From Prochlorococcus sp. AG-402-L09 (GTDB lineage Bacteria > Cyanobacteriota > Cyanobacteriia > PCC-6307 > Cyanobiaceae), in assembly GCA_003216715.1 (NCBI GenBank), contig QCIK01000002.1:62001-126000 (forward strand): a stretch of DNA of 64,000 nt, in the 5' to 3' direction. The notes beneath the pieces were generated by a model, which worked only from the letters and a program-made list of their open reading frames with translations, was not told the DNA's origin and did not search any database. Position numbers and translations under genes: made by a program. This document shows, in pieces, positions 18,510-28,179 of the stretch. The stretch's first letter is position 1. Each line of letters opens with the position of its first letter.

Positions 18510-19631
18510 ATGAATAGTATGAATATAGCAATTATTGGTTCTGGATTAACTGGATCTTTGGCAGCAATATCATTAGCAAATGCTGGCTGTAGAGTTGATC
18601 TATATGAAAGATTAACTGATGAAGAACTTATAAATAGAGATAGAACATATGCTATTACACATTCGTCAAGAAAGATATTAGAAAAAAATGGAATATGGTC
18701 TCATTTGGTATCCCATCTTGTTCCATTTCAATATCTAAATGTAATTGACTTTGAATTAAATAAAAAGTTTCAATTTCTTATTGATGATTTAAGAATTTCT
18801 GACCAAAAGTATTCCGCAGTAGGTTGGATTGCTGAACATAAAAATATCATGTTATCAATTTTAGAATTTATATCAAATATTGATAATGTTAATAAGATTC
18901 CAACATCCGTTATACCTAATACAAATAATTATGATCTGGTTCTTGCAGCTGATGGATCAAATTCAACAACTAAAAAGAAGCTTAAAACTCCATCATTTAA
19001 TTTTAATTATGATCAAATGTGTTTAACCGCTAAGGTACTATTAAGAGGTGTTAAATCAAATGAAGCATTTGAGATATTAAACTCAGAGGGTCCCTTTGCT
19101 GTTCTCCCGCTTGGTGGTGACTTGTTTCAAATAATATGTAGTCAATCAATTGTTAAAGGTACATATAATATGAGTTTATCAAAGTCATTGTTTTTAGATT
19201 ATTTATCAACAATTCTTCCATACGGTATAGAGCCGGATACAATCATTGATAAACCTGTTTCATTTCCAATAAATTTTGTTTTTAACTATACATTTTTTTC
19301 AGGCAAATACCTTTACATAGGTGAAACTGCTCACAAATTGCATCCTGCAGGAGGACAAGGTCTAAATCTATGCTGGAGAGATGTTGATTGCATAACCAAA
19401 TTAGTTTCTATACCATTTTTAAGGAACAATCATTATATTATTCCATTTATATATTCAATATCCAGAATAGTTGATGTTTTATTAATATCTATCTTTACTG
19501 ATAGTTTAGTTAGATATTCTAGAAGTAACATTAATTTTTTTATATTACCTAGAACATTAATTTTCTTTATTTTAAAAAAATCTACTTTTATTAGAAAACT
19601 TATTCTTAGTTTAATGACTAATGGAGTGTAA
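18510..19631 (+). CDS. FAD-dependent hydroxylase, UbiH/VisC type
   Basis: A 373-residue flavoprotein. The FAD-binding GxGxxG is in IIGSGLTGSLAAISLANAG at the N-terminus with an acidic end (DLYER), DLVLAADGSNS is the DG motif, and GETAHKLHPAGGQGLNLCW is the third FAD motif of aromatic hydroxylases. It is thus of the group that hydroxylates quinone precursors or other rings; in cyanobacteria the substrate may be in plastoquinone or a related pathway, which is inference. C-terminal 60 residues are hydrophobic and suggest membrane attachment. Its end overlaps the DUF2949 gene by 11 bases. Confidence 0.8.
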   Translation: MNSMNIAIIGSGLTGSLAAISLANAGCRVDLYERLTDEELINRDRTYAITHSSRKILEKNGIWSHLVSHLVPFQYLNVIDFELNKKFQFLIDDLRISDQKYSAVGWIAEHKNIMLSILEFISNIDNVNKIPTSVIPNTNNYDLVLAADGSNSTTKKKLKTPSFNFNYDQMCLTAKVLLRGVKSNEAFEILNSEGPFAVLPLGGDLFQIICSQSIVKGTYNMSLSKSLFLDYLSTILPYGIEPDTIIDKPVSFPINFVFNYTFFSGKYLYIGETAHKLHPAGGQGLNLCWRDVDCITKLVSIPFLRNNHYIIPFIYSISRIVDVLLISIFTDSLVRYSRSNINFFILPRTLIFFILKKSTFIRKLILSLMTNGV

Positions 19632-19848
19632 TATATATATGAAAAATACTAGTATTTCAATTAATCCACCTTCCGAGGAATTGTGCAATTTTATTATTGA
19701 AAAACTTGGAATAAGTCAAAGTGCATTAGAACTAGGTGTTAAAAGATGTTCATTCGAAAACTCTCCATTACCTATTGTTATGTGGAGTTATGGTTTGATA
19801 ACCACCTCTCAATTGCAGATAATACTTTTGTGGTTAAAGGATAATTAA
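19621..19848 (+). CDS. DUF2949 small protein
   Basis: A 75-residue protein. From the second methionine it reads MKNTSISINPPSEELCNFI, followed by EKLGISQSALELGVKRC and MWSYGLITTSQLQIILLWL. The helix-rich layout with LGIS--ALELG and a W-xGLI--QL ending matches the cyanobacterial DUF2949 family. Two starts are possible: ATG 19621, overlapping the previous gene by 11 bases, or ATG 19639 with no real loss. The overlap suggests coupling with the hydroxylase gene. Function unknown. Confidence 0.65.
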   Translation: MECNIYMKNTSISINPPSEELCNFIIEKLGISQSALELGVKRCSFENSPLPIVMWSYGLITTSQLQIILLWLKDN

Positions 19849-20363
19849 TACTTTATTAGACTTTCTACAAATAAATTTGATTCAATTTTTTTTCTACCTC
19901 TAAGTTCAGTAAGTTCTACAAGAAAAGCGTATCCAATTAAATTACCTCCTGCTTCTTTGACCAACTTACCTGCTGCTGCTGCAGTTCCTCCTGTCGCAAG
20001 CAAATCATCTACTATGATCACTTTACTATCTTTTTGAATTGAATTCTTCTGGATTTCTAATCTATCCTCACCATACTCAAGCTTATAATTAACACCTATT
20101 ACTTTTCCTGGTAATTTATTAGGTTTTCTAATAGGAATAAAACCAACACCAGACTTAAATGCTAAAGCAGATGCTGAAATAAATCCCCTAGATTCTATGC
20201 CGGCTATATAATCTGGTTTTGTAGTAGAGATTAGATTTAGCAGAGGCAACATTAATTCATTCCATCTCTTTGGCTCTTTATATATTGGGTTTAAGTCCTT
20301 GAAGACTATTCCATCTTTAGGAAAATCTTTTATTTCATTGATATATTTTTTCAATTTTTCCAT
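19845..20363 (-). CDS. apt: Adenine phosphoribosyltransferase
   Basis: A 172-residue purine salvage enzyme that makes AMP from adenine and PRPP. The PRPP-binding motif VIIVDDLLATGGTAAA is at 115-130; IAGIESRGF (53-61) and KPNKLPGKV (80-88) are the usual adenine/PRPP loops; the N-terminal DFPKDGIVFKDLNP is also typical of Apt. Length is normal. It ends 4 bases inside the convergent DUF2949 gene. Confidence 0.93.
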   Translation of the reverse strand: MEKLKKYINEIKDFPKDGIVFKDLNPIYKEPKRWNELMLPLLNLISTTKPDYIAGIESRGFISASALAFKSGVGFIPIRKPNKLPGKVIGVNYKLEYGEDRLEIQKNSIQKDSKVIIVDDLLATGGTAAAAGKLVKEAGGNLIGYAFLVELTELRGRKKIESNLFVESLIKY

Positions 20364-20444
20364 TCTTAAAAATTATTGGTGTGCGGTTTTATAAAACTAA
20401 CAATAAACCTAGCTAATCTTCCGATTGCTGTCATTATTTAAATT

Positions 20445-21041
20445 ATGAAGAAACCCAATTCAGTTGCTACTCAGAATGAACACGCAAACAATGCGTCAAA
20501 ATTTCAAGAATATACTGCTGAGAATGCATTTGTAAATTGTGTAATCGCTCATGATACGCCGAGGAAACTTGATTTTTTGATTTTAGTAATTGAAACTCTT
20601 CAAATTAACGCAACCGATTCTTTATTAACGAAGGCAAAAGACATTGGCTTGTCAAATCATTTTTCATGTAGAGTTCAATTTTGGAAAATGAGATGTGCAA
20701 ATCCCTTAAGGAAAAATTATACGTTCACATGTTTATCTGCAGAGCAGATTGATTCCCTAGTGGTACTTATTTCTTTGATGTCAGAAAATCTTTATCCACT
20801 TATTAGGCAATTACTTTCCTCAAAAGAATCTAAATCACTTAACGATGAGCGATGGTCTTTATTTACTACACGTCTTAAGTCACTTATTCGTGAAAGGATG
20901 AATATTAAACGTAGTTATATTGCTACCTTATTAAGTGAGGATAATAATGAATTTTTTAGGGAGCTATTAGTCATACTTTCTCTTTCTCGTGGAGAAGCGG
21001 GAGCTAATCGTTTAAAAGCTTCATTGTATTATCAATCATAG
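20445..21041 (+). CDS. DUF3038 family protein
   Basis: A 198-residue soluble protein of the cyanobacterial DUF3038 family, recognised by LDFLILVIETLQINATDSLL near the middle and RFF-like LFTTRLKSLIRERMN later; the next gene 9 bases downstream is DUF4335, and the two families are, as I recall, usually neighbours in cyanobacteria. Function unknown. The pair probably forms one operon and perhaps one complex, the latter inferred only from co-occurrence. Confidence 0.7.
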   Translation: MKKPNSVATQNEHANNASKFQEYTAENAFVNCVIAHDTPRKLDFLILVIETLQINATDSLLTKAKDIGLSNHFSCRVQFWKMRCANPLRKNYTFTCLSAEQIDSLVVLISLMSENLYPLIRQLLSSKESKSLNDERWSLFTTRLKSLIRERMNIKRSYIATLLSEDNNEFFRELLVILSLSRGEAGANRLKASLYYQS

Positions 21042-21050
21042 TATTTATAA

Positions 21051-21659
21051 ATGATTAATTTATCTTATAGATTTGAACAGGACTCTGCTTCTCTACAAAT
21101 AGCAGGGATGCCAGATGTTTCAAACGGAGACTCAGAAGATACTATCGGTATCTTATCTTCATGGACATTGAAAATAATTGGTTCACCTCTATTAGAAGGT
21201 GAGAAGGAACATCTCGATAATTTGATGGAAGTAATACTTCAATATTCAAGATCATATGTCTCTGGAATTAAACAGACATTCATATCTAATAAAAAATTTG
21301 TAATAATATCTCCTTTCGGTATTAGTCATAAATTATTACTCAATAGCACACAGCAAGGGGTAAAGCCTTTAGAAATTATCTTAGATGACTCAGAATTGTC
21401 AGATCTAACTAGATGTCTGGATCTTTTAAGATATGACCCTCGATTTAATATCAGATGGGATTTCAATCAAGAGAAACCCTTCAGTAAGAAATATGTCCTT
21501 AATAGTGTTTCTAATCCTAAGAATAATTCTAATTTCTTTTATGCTCTAATTATATTTATAATTACTAGTGCTTTGTTTATATTTATCCCAACCAATAATA
21601 AATTTGAGATAAGAGAAACAACCAATAATTCTAACTTATTACTGGAGAAATCAGACTAG
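21051..21659 (+). CDS. DUF4335 family protein with C-terminal membrane segment
   Basis: A 202-residue protein whose N-terminal half reads LSYRFEQDSASLQIAG and ILSSWTLKIIGSPLLEGEKE as in DUF4335, followed by LTRCLDLLRYDPRF. Near the C-terminus (about residues 165-182) a single span FYALIIFIITSALFIFI anchors it. It directly follows the DUF3038 gene with 9 bases between. In other cyanobacteria the tail is longer and proline-rich, in line with the reduced genome here. Function unknown. Confidence 0.7.
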   Translation: MINLSYRFEQDSASLQIAGMPDVSNGDSEDTIGILSSWTLKIIGSPLLEGEKEHLDNLMEVILQYSRSYVSGIKQTFISNKKFVIISPFGISHKLLLNSTQQGVKPLEIILDDSELSDLTRCLDLLRYDPRFNIRWDFNQEKPFSKKYVLNSVSNPKNNSNFFYALIIFIITSALFIFIPTNNKFEIRETTNNSNLLLEKSD

Positions 21660-21845
21660 TAATAAATTCATAGCTAAATAACTATAATTAAACGCTTATT
21701 TAAAATTTATCAATTCATAATATAAACTAATAAAATGTCGATTAAATACCAAAATTTTGATTTTAATTTTCATTTTACTAAAGTTTTTAGATATTAAATC
21801 ACCAATAAATAAAAAATCAACTATTATAAAAAAAATAAATTCTAG

Positions 21846-22496
21846 ATGAAACTTTCAATTAGTGATAGAGAGAAATTGGATATTGCTGACGATAAAATTT
21901 TTTACCAACAGCCTAGGTATGTCCACCATCTAAGCGCTTCATTCAGAACTCGACTTACAAAATTATACTCAGAGTATCTACTCAATCATCATGTAATTTT
22001 AGATTTAATGAGTAGTTGGGTAAGTCATTTGCCATCAAATATTAGATATAAAAAAGTTATTGGTCATGGAATGAATGAAGCTGAATTAGGCTCAAATAAA
22101 CGCCTTGATAAGTTCTGGGTTCAAAATCTAAATAAAACACAAAAAATGCCAATTGAAGATTCTACTATTGATGTTGGATTAATTGTGGCCGGATGGCAAT
22201 ATCTACAATATCCAGAAAAAGTTTCACTAGAACTTTCTAGGATCATCAAATCTGATTCGTTATTGTTAATATCGTTTACTAATCGTGCATTTTGGACCAA
22301 AGCGCCAAATATTTGGACTTATTCTTCAGAGGAAAAAAGAATTGAATACGTAAATAATGTTCTAACTGCTAATGGTTGGAGGATTGAGAAAATATTTAAT
22401 GAAAAAACCAATGAAAAAAAGCTTTTTGGTTTTTATACCTCAGAGAGTGATCCTTTCTTTTCAATTATTGCAAGAAACAATAAGTCTAATAACTGA
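21846..22496 (+). CDS. SAM-dependent methyltransferase-like protein
   Basis: A 216-residue protein with a methyltransferase type-11-like core: ILDLMSSWVSHLP takes the place of the VLDxGxGxG motif I, then IGHGMNEAELGSN, DSTIDVGLIVAGWQYL as the post-II region and SRIIKSDSLLLISFTN as motif III. The glycines of motif I are replaced by MSSW, as in a plant/cyanobacterial subgroup I recall, so SAM binding is likely but not certain. Substrate unknown. It lies alone, preceded by a 186-base AT-rich spacer. Confidence 0.6.
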   Translation: MKLSISDREKLDIADDKIFYQQPRYVHHLSASFRTRLTKLYSEYLLNHHVILDLMSSWVSHLPSNIRYKKVIGHGMNEAELGSNKRLDKFWVQNLNKTQKMPIEDSTIDVGLIVAGWQYLQYPEKVSLELSRIIKSDSLLLISFTNRAFWTKAPNIWTYSSEEKRIEYVNNVLTANGWRIEKIFNEKTNEKKLFGFYTSESDPFFSIIARNNKSNN

Positions 22497-22549
22497 ACTA
22501 GTTTTTATTAATAGTTGTATTTAGTATTAGTTAACACAAGTAATTCTTT

Positions 22550-22858
22550 ATGTCCTGTTCTCTAATTAAATTTAGTTCTGAGGATTGTGGAACCTGTCAC
22601 AGAATGAGTTTCTTTGATTCTAAAGTTGCGAATGAATTAGGTATTGAATTTGTTAGCGTAAAACTACAAGATACAGTGGTTTATAGAAAGTATAGACCAA
22701 TACTATTAAAGCAATATCCTACAAAAGAAGGTATGGGCTGGCCTACTTATCTACTAGTTAATGATCCTGAAGGTGAATTTGAAATTATTGGTGAACTAAA
22801 AGGAGGTATTGCCAAAGGTGATTTTAGAGAAAGACTTGCAAAACTAATTTCAAATTGA
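22550..22858 (+). CDS. Thioredoxin-like protein with CGTC
   Basis: A 102-residue thioredoxin-fold protein. CGTC is at residues 13-16, in LIKFSSEDCGTCHRM, and a cis-proline-like motif GWPTYLLV follows at about 64-71, with a FEIIGELKGGI strand-loop near the end. It is shorter than classical thioredoxin (WCGPC is missing), so its redox potential and partners probably differ. A cytoplasmic reductase or scaffold role is likely. It is convergent with the small membrane protein 22867-23115. Confidence 0.75.
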   Translation: MSCSLIKFSSEDCGTCHRMSFFDSKVANELGIEFVSVKLQDTVVYRKYRPILLKQYPTKEGMGWPTYLLVNDPEGEFEIIGELKGGIAKGDFRERLAKLISN

Positions 22859-22866
22859 TCTTGTAA

Positions 22867-23115
22867 TTAATTCACTGGTTGCATTAATCCACCACTTCCA
22901 GAGTCTGAATCATCATCATCATTTCCAGTATCTACTGTTAGAAGTGTATATATACCTAAAGCTAAAAGACTTATCATGCCACTAAAAAGACTTAGCCCAT
23001 ATTGGTTTGTGCTGATTTCTATAACTTCACCCAAGGTAAAAATACTCAAATTTTGGTGACTATAGCAATATTTCACTTTAAAAGCTTTTTGGTCAACCAA
23101 TTGAAAGATTGACAT
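22867..23115 (-). CDS. Small membrane protein with acidic GGLMQPV tail
   Basis: An 82-residue ORF with one span (about residues 43-60, LFSGMISLLALGIYTLLTV) and an acidic, serine-glycine tail with NDDDDSDSGSGGLMQPV. ATG at 23115 gives a 40-residue N-terminal part with a few cysteine/aromatic residues, which may or may not be translated; a start at the internal MISLL is possible. The GGLMQPV ending is distinctive and would be a good handle to find relatives. No family named. Confidence 0.55.
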   Translation of the reverse strand: MSIFQLVDQKAFKVKYCYSHQNLSIFTLGEVIEISTNQYGLSLFSGMISLLALGIYTLLTVDTGNDDDDSDSGSGGLMQPVN

Positions 23116-23141
23116 GTCCTTTCTTTGAAATGAGTGTGAAA

Positions 23142-26100
23142 TTATTGGGTATTAATTTCGGAATTCATTAACTTTAGCCAATCAGTAAGTTGGTCTAAAA
23201 GTTTATCGCTGTCCAATATACCAAGACCACGAATGGTAACAGTAGAACACCGAGAACCTTTCTTATAGATAAATCGGCCATGAAGATGTTTTGCTAAACC
23301 ATTTCTGAGTAATTTGAAAGCTGGCTCATCCATCATTGTTTCAAGCTCAACATTTGGTTTAGACAACTTAATTCTCGAGAAACCACATTTTTTTGCGATT
23401 ATTTTTAACTTCATTACTTCTATTAAAGATTCAACTGCCTTTGGTAATGTTCCATATCTATCAACTAAGTTGCCAGCAAACTGAACTAATGCATCATTGT
23501 TATCACATTCTGTAGCTAATCTATAAGCATTTATTTTTTCATCTGGATCAGTAATCCAATCACCAGGAATAAAAGCTGTTACAGGTAAATCTATTTGTGT
23601 ATCATCAACTGAAGGAATGTCTTGACCTTGAATTTCTGCGATAGTTTCCTGCAATAATTCCATGTATAAATCAAATCCTATTGTTTCCATTTGACCACTT
23701 TGTTCAATTCCTAAAATATTTCCAACCCCGCGGATTTCCATATCCCTCATGGCTAATTGATAACCGCTACCCAAATCACTAAATTCTTTTATGGCCTTTA
23801 ATCGTTGTCTTGAAGTCTCATTCAATTTCTCATTGCTTGGGTAAAATAACCATGCGTGTGCTTGTACTCCACTACGCCCTACTCGCCCTCTCAATTGATA
23901 AAGTTGTGATAAGCCAAACTTGTGAGAATCTTCAATTAAAATAGTATTTACTCTAGGAATATCTAATCCACTTTCGACAATAGTTGTACAAAGCAAAATA
24001 TCTGCATCTCCAGCATTAAATGCCAACATTGCACTCTCTAATGCTCCTTCTTCCATTTGTCCATGCGCAATTAATAATCTGATATTTGGAATCATGATTT
24101 TTATTTTGGCTGCAACATCATCTATCCCTTGTATTCGAGGAACAATATAAAATATTTGACCACCTCTATCAATTTCTTGTGAAATTGCGCTTCTGATTAT
24201 TTCATTATCTATTGGAGCTAAATGAGTTTTAATTGGTCTCCGTAATGGTGGGGGTGTTGTTATTAAACTCATTTCTCGCACACCAGAAAGACTCATATAA
24301 AGTGTTCTTGGTATTGGAGTTGCAGAGAGTGTTAATACATCAACACTTTTTTTTAATTCCTTGATTTTTTCCTTTTGGTTAACTCCAAACCGTTGTTCTT
24401 CATCTATAACTAAAAGTCCTAGATCCTTATATTCTAAATTTTTATTTAAGAGCTGATGAGTACCAACAACAGCATCAATTTGTCCATCCTTAAGTCCACT
24501 TAATATTTGTTTTCTCTCTTTACTAGTTTTAAATCGATTCAGTAATGATATTTTTATAGGGTAGGGTGCGAACCGATCTGAAATTGTTCTCCAGTGTTGC
24601 TGAGATAATACCGTTGTTGGTGCTAACAATGCTATTTGTTTTCCCGAAGTAATTGCCTTGAAAATTGCTCTTATTGCGACTTCTGTCTTACCAAATCCAA
24701 CATCTCCACAAACTAATCTATCCATAGGCTTTTCATTTTCCATGTCTTTTTTCACTTGAGAGGTCGCTGTTGCTTGATCGGGTGTTAGTGAATATGGAAA
24801 TGAGTCTTCTAACTCACTTTGCCATGGACCATCGTTTGGAAATTTAAATCCTTTTTCTTTATTTCTTTCTGCATATAATTTAATTAAATTAATAGCAACT
24901 TTTTTAACTGATCTTTTAGCCTTTTCCTTTACTTTGTTCCAATTTGCACCACCTAGTTTACTAATAGTGGGAGTCTTAGAATTTGAATTTCTATATCTAC
25001 CCAAACAGCCAAGTTGATCAGCCGCTACACTTAGTTTTCCATCCATATATTTTATTACTAGGTAATCTCTCGACTCGCCATTAATATTTAGCTTCTGAAT
25101 ATTTTGAAATAGACCAATACCATGATTTCTATGAACAACATAATCCCCAGGCTTCATTTTATTAGGGTCTATTCTTTTACTTTGTGATTGTTTTCTTCTT
25201 CTTATATAACCAGTACTAGAAATATTATGTTGCCCAAAAAATTCCTTATCTGTTATTAAGGCAATTTTCCATGCTGGAAGTAGAAATCCTTCTATTTCGC
25301 CATCATTATTATTTTTAATGGCTACTGGTATATTATCATCTATAACACTATTAATAGAATTTAGATCAATGTTATTAGGAATAAATTTTGAGATACATTC
25401 GTGCTCTTCTAATAGAGAGACTGCTCGACTAGGTTGAGCTGAAATTATCCAGATAGAATATTTTTCTTTTATATAATCTTTCAATGATAAGCTAATTTTA
25501 CCATATTGAATTGGTAACCATTGATGAGCTTTACTTGAAATTTTAAATACATTTAAATTGGATGTAGTATCGTCTAAATCTGTAAGATCAATTCCTTTAA
25601 ATGTATTAAGTGAATTATAAATATCATAAGCAGTATTATGAAGATTGGGTTTATAAATATCTTTTATTGATTCTTTTCCTTTAAAACTATAAATTAATTC
25701 ATTAAAACTTTCTGTAGCAATTTTATGCCATGCATTTCCATGAGCTATACCTTGCTTCCTTTCATCTACTACAATAAATGAATCATCTTCTATGTAGTTT
25801 AATAATGATGATGGTTTATCGAACGCCACTCCTAAATACTTTCTAGCAGATGATAATGTATTTGAATTTACTAACATAGAATACTCATGTTCTTCAAATA
25901 AACTTGTTATGTCTTTATCAGTAATTGATAAAAGCTCTTTGATAATTAGTGGATCAAATCCTTTTGGTGTAATACAAACATTATCAATTTTATCTAATGA
26001 CCTTTGTGATATTGGGTCAAATTCTTTTATCTTTTCTAATTGATCTCCAAATAATTCCAATCGAATAGGTAGTTCGCTACTTACTGGATAAATATCAATA

Positions 26101-26648
26101 ATATCTCCACGTCTTGTCCATGTTCCTTCCTGATCTATATTATTGGTTTTTATATATCCACATTCACTCAATTTTGTAGATAATGAACTTAATTTTACTT
26201 CGTCTCCTACATTCAATTTAATGCAGTTAGATTTAAAATAATCTGGTGGCGGTAAATGTGGCTGTAATGATCTTTCTGTCGCAATTATTGCAATATTTTC
26301 ATTATCCTTTAATTCTATTAAATCACTAAGAACTTGTAATTGACCCCATATTATTTCTGATGTTACTTCTATAGAATCATAGGGTGATACCTCGCTCGTA
26401 GGATATAGACATGTCTTAGTCCATCCACAATCTTTAATTATGGGAAACCACCTTGTTGCTTCTTCTAATGTTGGGACAATTACTAATAATGTTTTTGATT
26501 CTTTTCTTGCAAGTGATGTTGTAATTAAAGCTTTCGCAGTACGTGATGCTCCAGTTAGTATTAATCTTTCTTCTCTATTTGATCTAACAACTAATTCATT
26601 TGTTAACTGATGATTTTCTAAATAATTAGCGACTGACTCTAGTGACAC
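23142..26648 (-). CDS. mfd: Transcription-repair coupling factor
   Basis: A 1168-residue DNA translocase that removes stalled RNA polymerase and recruits UvrA. Seen in order: UvrB-like N-terminal module (RLILTGASRTAKA to SEVSPYDS), RNA polymerase-interacting CarD-like part (PGDYVVHRNHGIGLF), helicase domains with Walker A CGDVGFGKTEVA, DEEQRFG box, SATPIPRTLY, GRVGRSG, and the TRG motif region (LTDWL at the very end follows). Length is normal. It stands upstream of the small GGLMQPV gene and is followed by hypothetical gene 26712 on the same strand. Confidence 0.95.
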   Translation of the reverse strand: MSLESVANYLENHQLTNELVVRSNREERLILTGASRTAKALITTSLARKESKTLLVIVPTLEEATRWFPIIKDCGWTKTCLYPTSEVSPYDSIEVTSEIIWGQLQVLSDLIELKDNENIAIIATERSLQPHLPPPDYFKSNCIKLNVGDEVKLSSLSTKLSECGYIKTNNIDQEGTWTRRGDIIDIYPVSSELPIRLELFGDQLEKIKEFDPISQRSLDKIDNVCITPKGFDPLIIKELLSITDKDITSLFEEHEYSMLVNSNTLSSARKYLGVAFDKPSSLLNYIEDDSFIVVDERKQGIAHGNAWHKIATESFNELIYSFKGKESIKDIYKPNLHNTAYDIYNSLNTFKGIDLTDLDDTTSNLNVFKISSKAHQWLPIQYGKISLSLKDYIKEKYSIWIISAQPSRAVSLLEEHECISKFIPNNIDLNSINSVIDDNIPVAIKNNNDGEIEGFLLPAWKIALITDKEFFGQHNISSTGYIRRRKQSQSKRIDPNKMKPGDYVVHRNHGIGLFQNIQKLNINGESRDYLVIKYMDGKLSVAADQLGCLGRYRNSNSKTPTISKLGGANWNKVKEKAKRSVKKVAINLIKLYAERNKEKGFKFPNDGPWQSELEDSFPYSLTPDQATATSQVKKDMENEKPMDRLVCGDVGFGKTEVAIRAIFKAITSGKQIALLAPTTVLSQQHWRTISDRFAPYPIKISLLNRFKTSKERKQILSGLKDGQIDAVVGTHQLLNKNLEYKDLGLLVIDEEQRFGVNQKEKIKELKKSVDVLTLSATPIPRTLYMSLSGVREMSLITTPPPLRRPIKTHLAPIDNEIIRSAISQEIDRGGQIFYIVPRIQGIDDVAAKIKIMIPNIRLLIAHGQMEEGALESAMLAFNAGDADILLCTTIVESGLDIPRVNTILIEDSHKFGLSQLYQLRGRVGRSGVQAHAWLFYPSNEKLNETSRQRLKAIKEFSDLGSGYQLAMRDMEIRGVGNILGIEQSGQMETIGFDLYMELLQETIAEIQGQDIPSVDDTQIDLPVTAFIPGDWITDPDEKINAYRLATECDNNDALVQFAGNLVDRYGTLPKAVESLIEVMKLKIIAKKCGFSRIKLSKPNVELETMMDEPAFKLLRNGLAKHLHGRFIYKKGSRCSTVTIRGLGILDSDKLLDQLTDWLKLMNSEINTQ

Positions 26649-26711
26649 TATTCAATTTTTTCTTATAATATTATGTTTACCATAACATTTTTTTTGTATT
26701 TTTGAGAAGTC

Positions 26712-27371
26712 TTAACGAGGTAAATATTGATTTCGAATTGATTTAAGCTTTGCAACAAATGTGGTCAATTGCTCTTGATTAAGTTCCTTTCTGGTTGAAA
26801 CATTAAATTCTTTTTGTAAAAAATCTCTTCCTTGTATATGGTTCCACGACAAATCCCTAAGTATGATGTCAGATTCTGCTATTAAATTATCAATATTTTC
26901 TTTATCTAAATTAGATTGAGTTTGTATATCCTTATCCTTTAAAAGACTTAAATACTTTACAATGTCATGATATTTAGTTATTTTGCTCCGATTATTATAA
27001 CCAAGGTTTTTTTGTAGAAAATTAATTTCATCTTCTCTAGACCATTTTAATCGTTCAATTTCTAAATCTATTGCTGAGAGTTCATTACTCCAGTCACTTG
27101 GTTCATCATTTATAGTAATCTTTTCACCTTTAGGTAATTCAGTTTTCGATGGGGTTTTGATTTTCTCTTCATTTACAGACTTAATAGTTGATTTATGATT
27201 GGATATTGTTTTTAACCTTTCATTTAGTCTGGATATTGCTTTATCTTCCGCAATTTCTACTGTAGGTCCTTCAGCAAGGGCACTTCCTAGATTTTTTTCA
27301 TTAAGCCAGCCATTTACTTGCACAATGGCTTTATTCTCTGATAAGTGGCAAAGTTTCGATTCAATCCTCAT
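26712..27371 (-). CDS. Hypothetical protein with two similar helical repeats
   Basis: A 219-residue soluble protein. The N-terminal part has VNGWLNEKNLGSALAEGP and AIVQV strands, resembling a small alpha/beta unit. The C-terminal half contains two related stretches: WSREDEINFLQKNLGYNNRS and WNHIQGRDFLQKEFNVSTRK, each with W, FLQK, a hydrophobic position and a [NS]xR end, so a duplicated small helical unit is likely. No known family is recognised. It lies 63 bases upstream of the mfd start, same strand, and could be linked with repair, which is inference from position. Confidence 0.55.
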   Translation of the reverse strand: MRIESKLCHLSENKAIVQVNGWLNEKNLGSALAEGPTVEIAEDKAISRLNERLKTISNHKSTIKSVNEEKIKTPSKTELPKGEKITINDEPSDWSNELSAIDLEIERLKWSREDEINFLQKNLGYNNRSKITKYHDIVKYLSLLKDKDIQTQSNLDKENIDNLIAESDIILRDLSWNHIQGRDFLQKEFNVSTRKELNQEQLTTFVAKLKSIRNQYLPR

Positions 27372-27456
27372 AACCCTTTTGGATTAGCCTAATTAGAATT
27401 ATTAGCGTTAACATATACCAAAGAGGCAAGATAAATAGCTCTTTTTTCGTAATTTA

Positions 27457-28179
27457 ATGGATTCAGCATCACTTAGATCCTTAACTCCGTTACTTGATGG
27501 TATTGACAGATGGGTTGAATTAGCACCTCTTTTGCCCATTATTATTTCGTTAGAGCTTGTATTGTCGGCTGATAATGCAGTGGCTCTAGCTTCAATAACT
27601 AAGAATCTAAATAATATTGATCTTCAAAAAAAAGCACTGAATATAGGTATATTTATTGCATTATTATTGAGAATACTAGTAATTCTTACAGCTGAATTAT
27701 TCTTGAATTTTTGGCCAGTTAAGCTTATTGGTGGTATTTATTTAATATCCTTATCAATTTCTAAGTTAATTTCTATTAACGAGAATTCCTATATTGATAA
27801 TGAAAAAGCTAATAATGTTAAATCTAAAAGTTCATTATTAAAGGTTATTCTTTTATTAGCTATAACTGATTTAGCATTTTCAATCGATAGTATTACGGCA
27901 GCCGTAGCAATAAGTGACCAATTTCTTTTAGTTATTACTGGAGCAATTATAGGAGTTATAGCATTAAGATTTACCTCTGGATTATTTATTAAATGGTTAG
28001 AAGTATATATTAATTTAGAAAAAGCTGGTTATATCGCAGTTGGTATTATTGGTTTAAAATTAATTCTTCAATTAATATTATTCAAACTATTTATACCTGA
28101 GTATCTATTCTTCTTAATTATGCTATGTCTTTTTCTTTGGGGTTTTTCATCCAAAGTAGATACAATTGATAATATTTAA
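27457..28179 (+). CDS. TerC/YkoY family integral membrane protein
   Basis: A 240-residue protein with about seven membrane segments. Two TerC signatures are present: [12 protein letters not shown] (the SADN motif) and [12 protein letters not shown], each with membrane-embedded acidic residues. Members of the family take part in metal (manganese, calcium) handling and, in plants and cyanobacteria, in thylakoid membrane formation. It has its own start region, divergent from gene 26712, and its end overlaps the fmt stop by 4 bases. Confidence 0.8.
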   Translation: MDSASLRSLTPLLDGIDRWVELAPLLPIIISLELVLSADNAVALASITKNLNNIDLQKKALNIGIFIALLLRILVILTAELFLNFWPVKLIGGIYLISLSISKLISINENSYIDNEKANNVKSKSSLLKVILLLAITDLAFSIDSITAAVAISDQFLLVITGAIIGVIALRFTSGLFIKWLEVYINLEKAGYIAVGIIGLKLILQLILFKLFIPEYLFFLIMLCLFLWGFSSKVDTIDNI

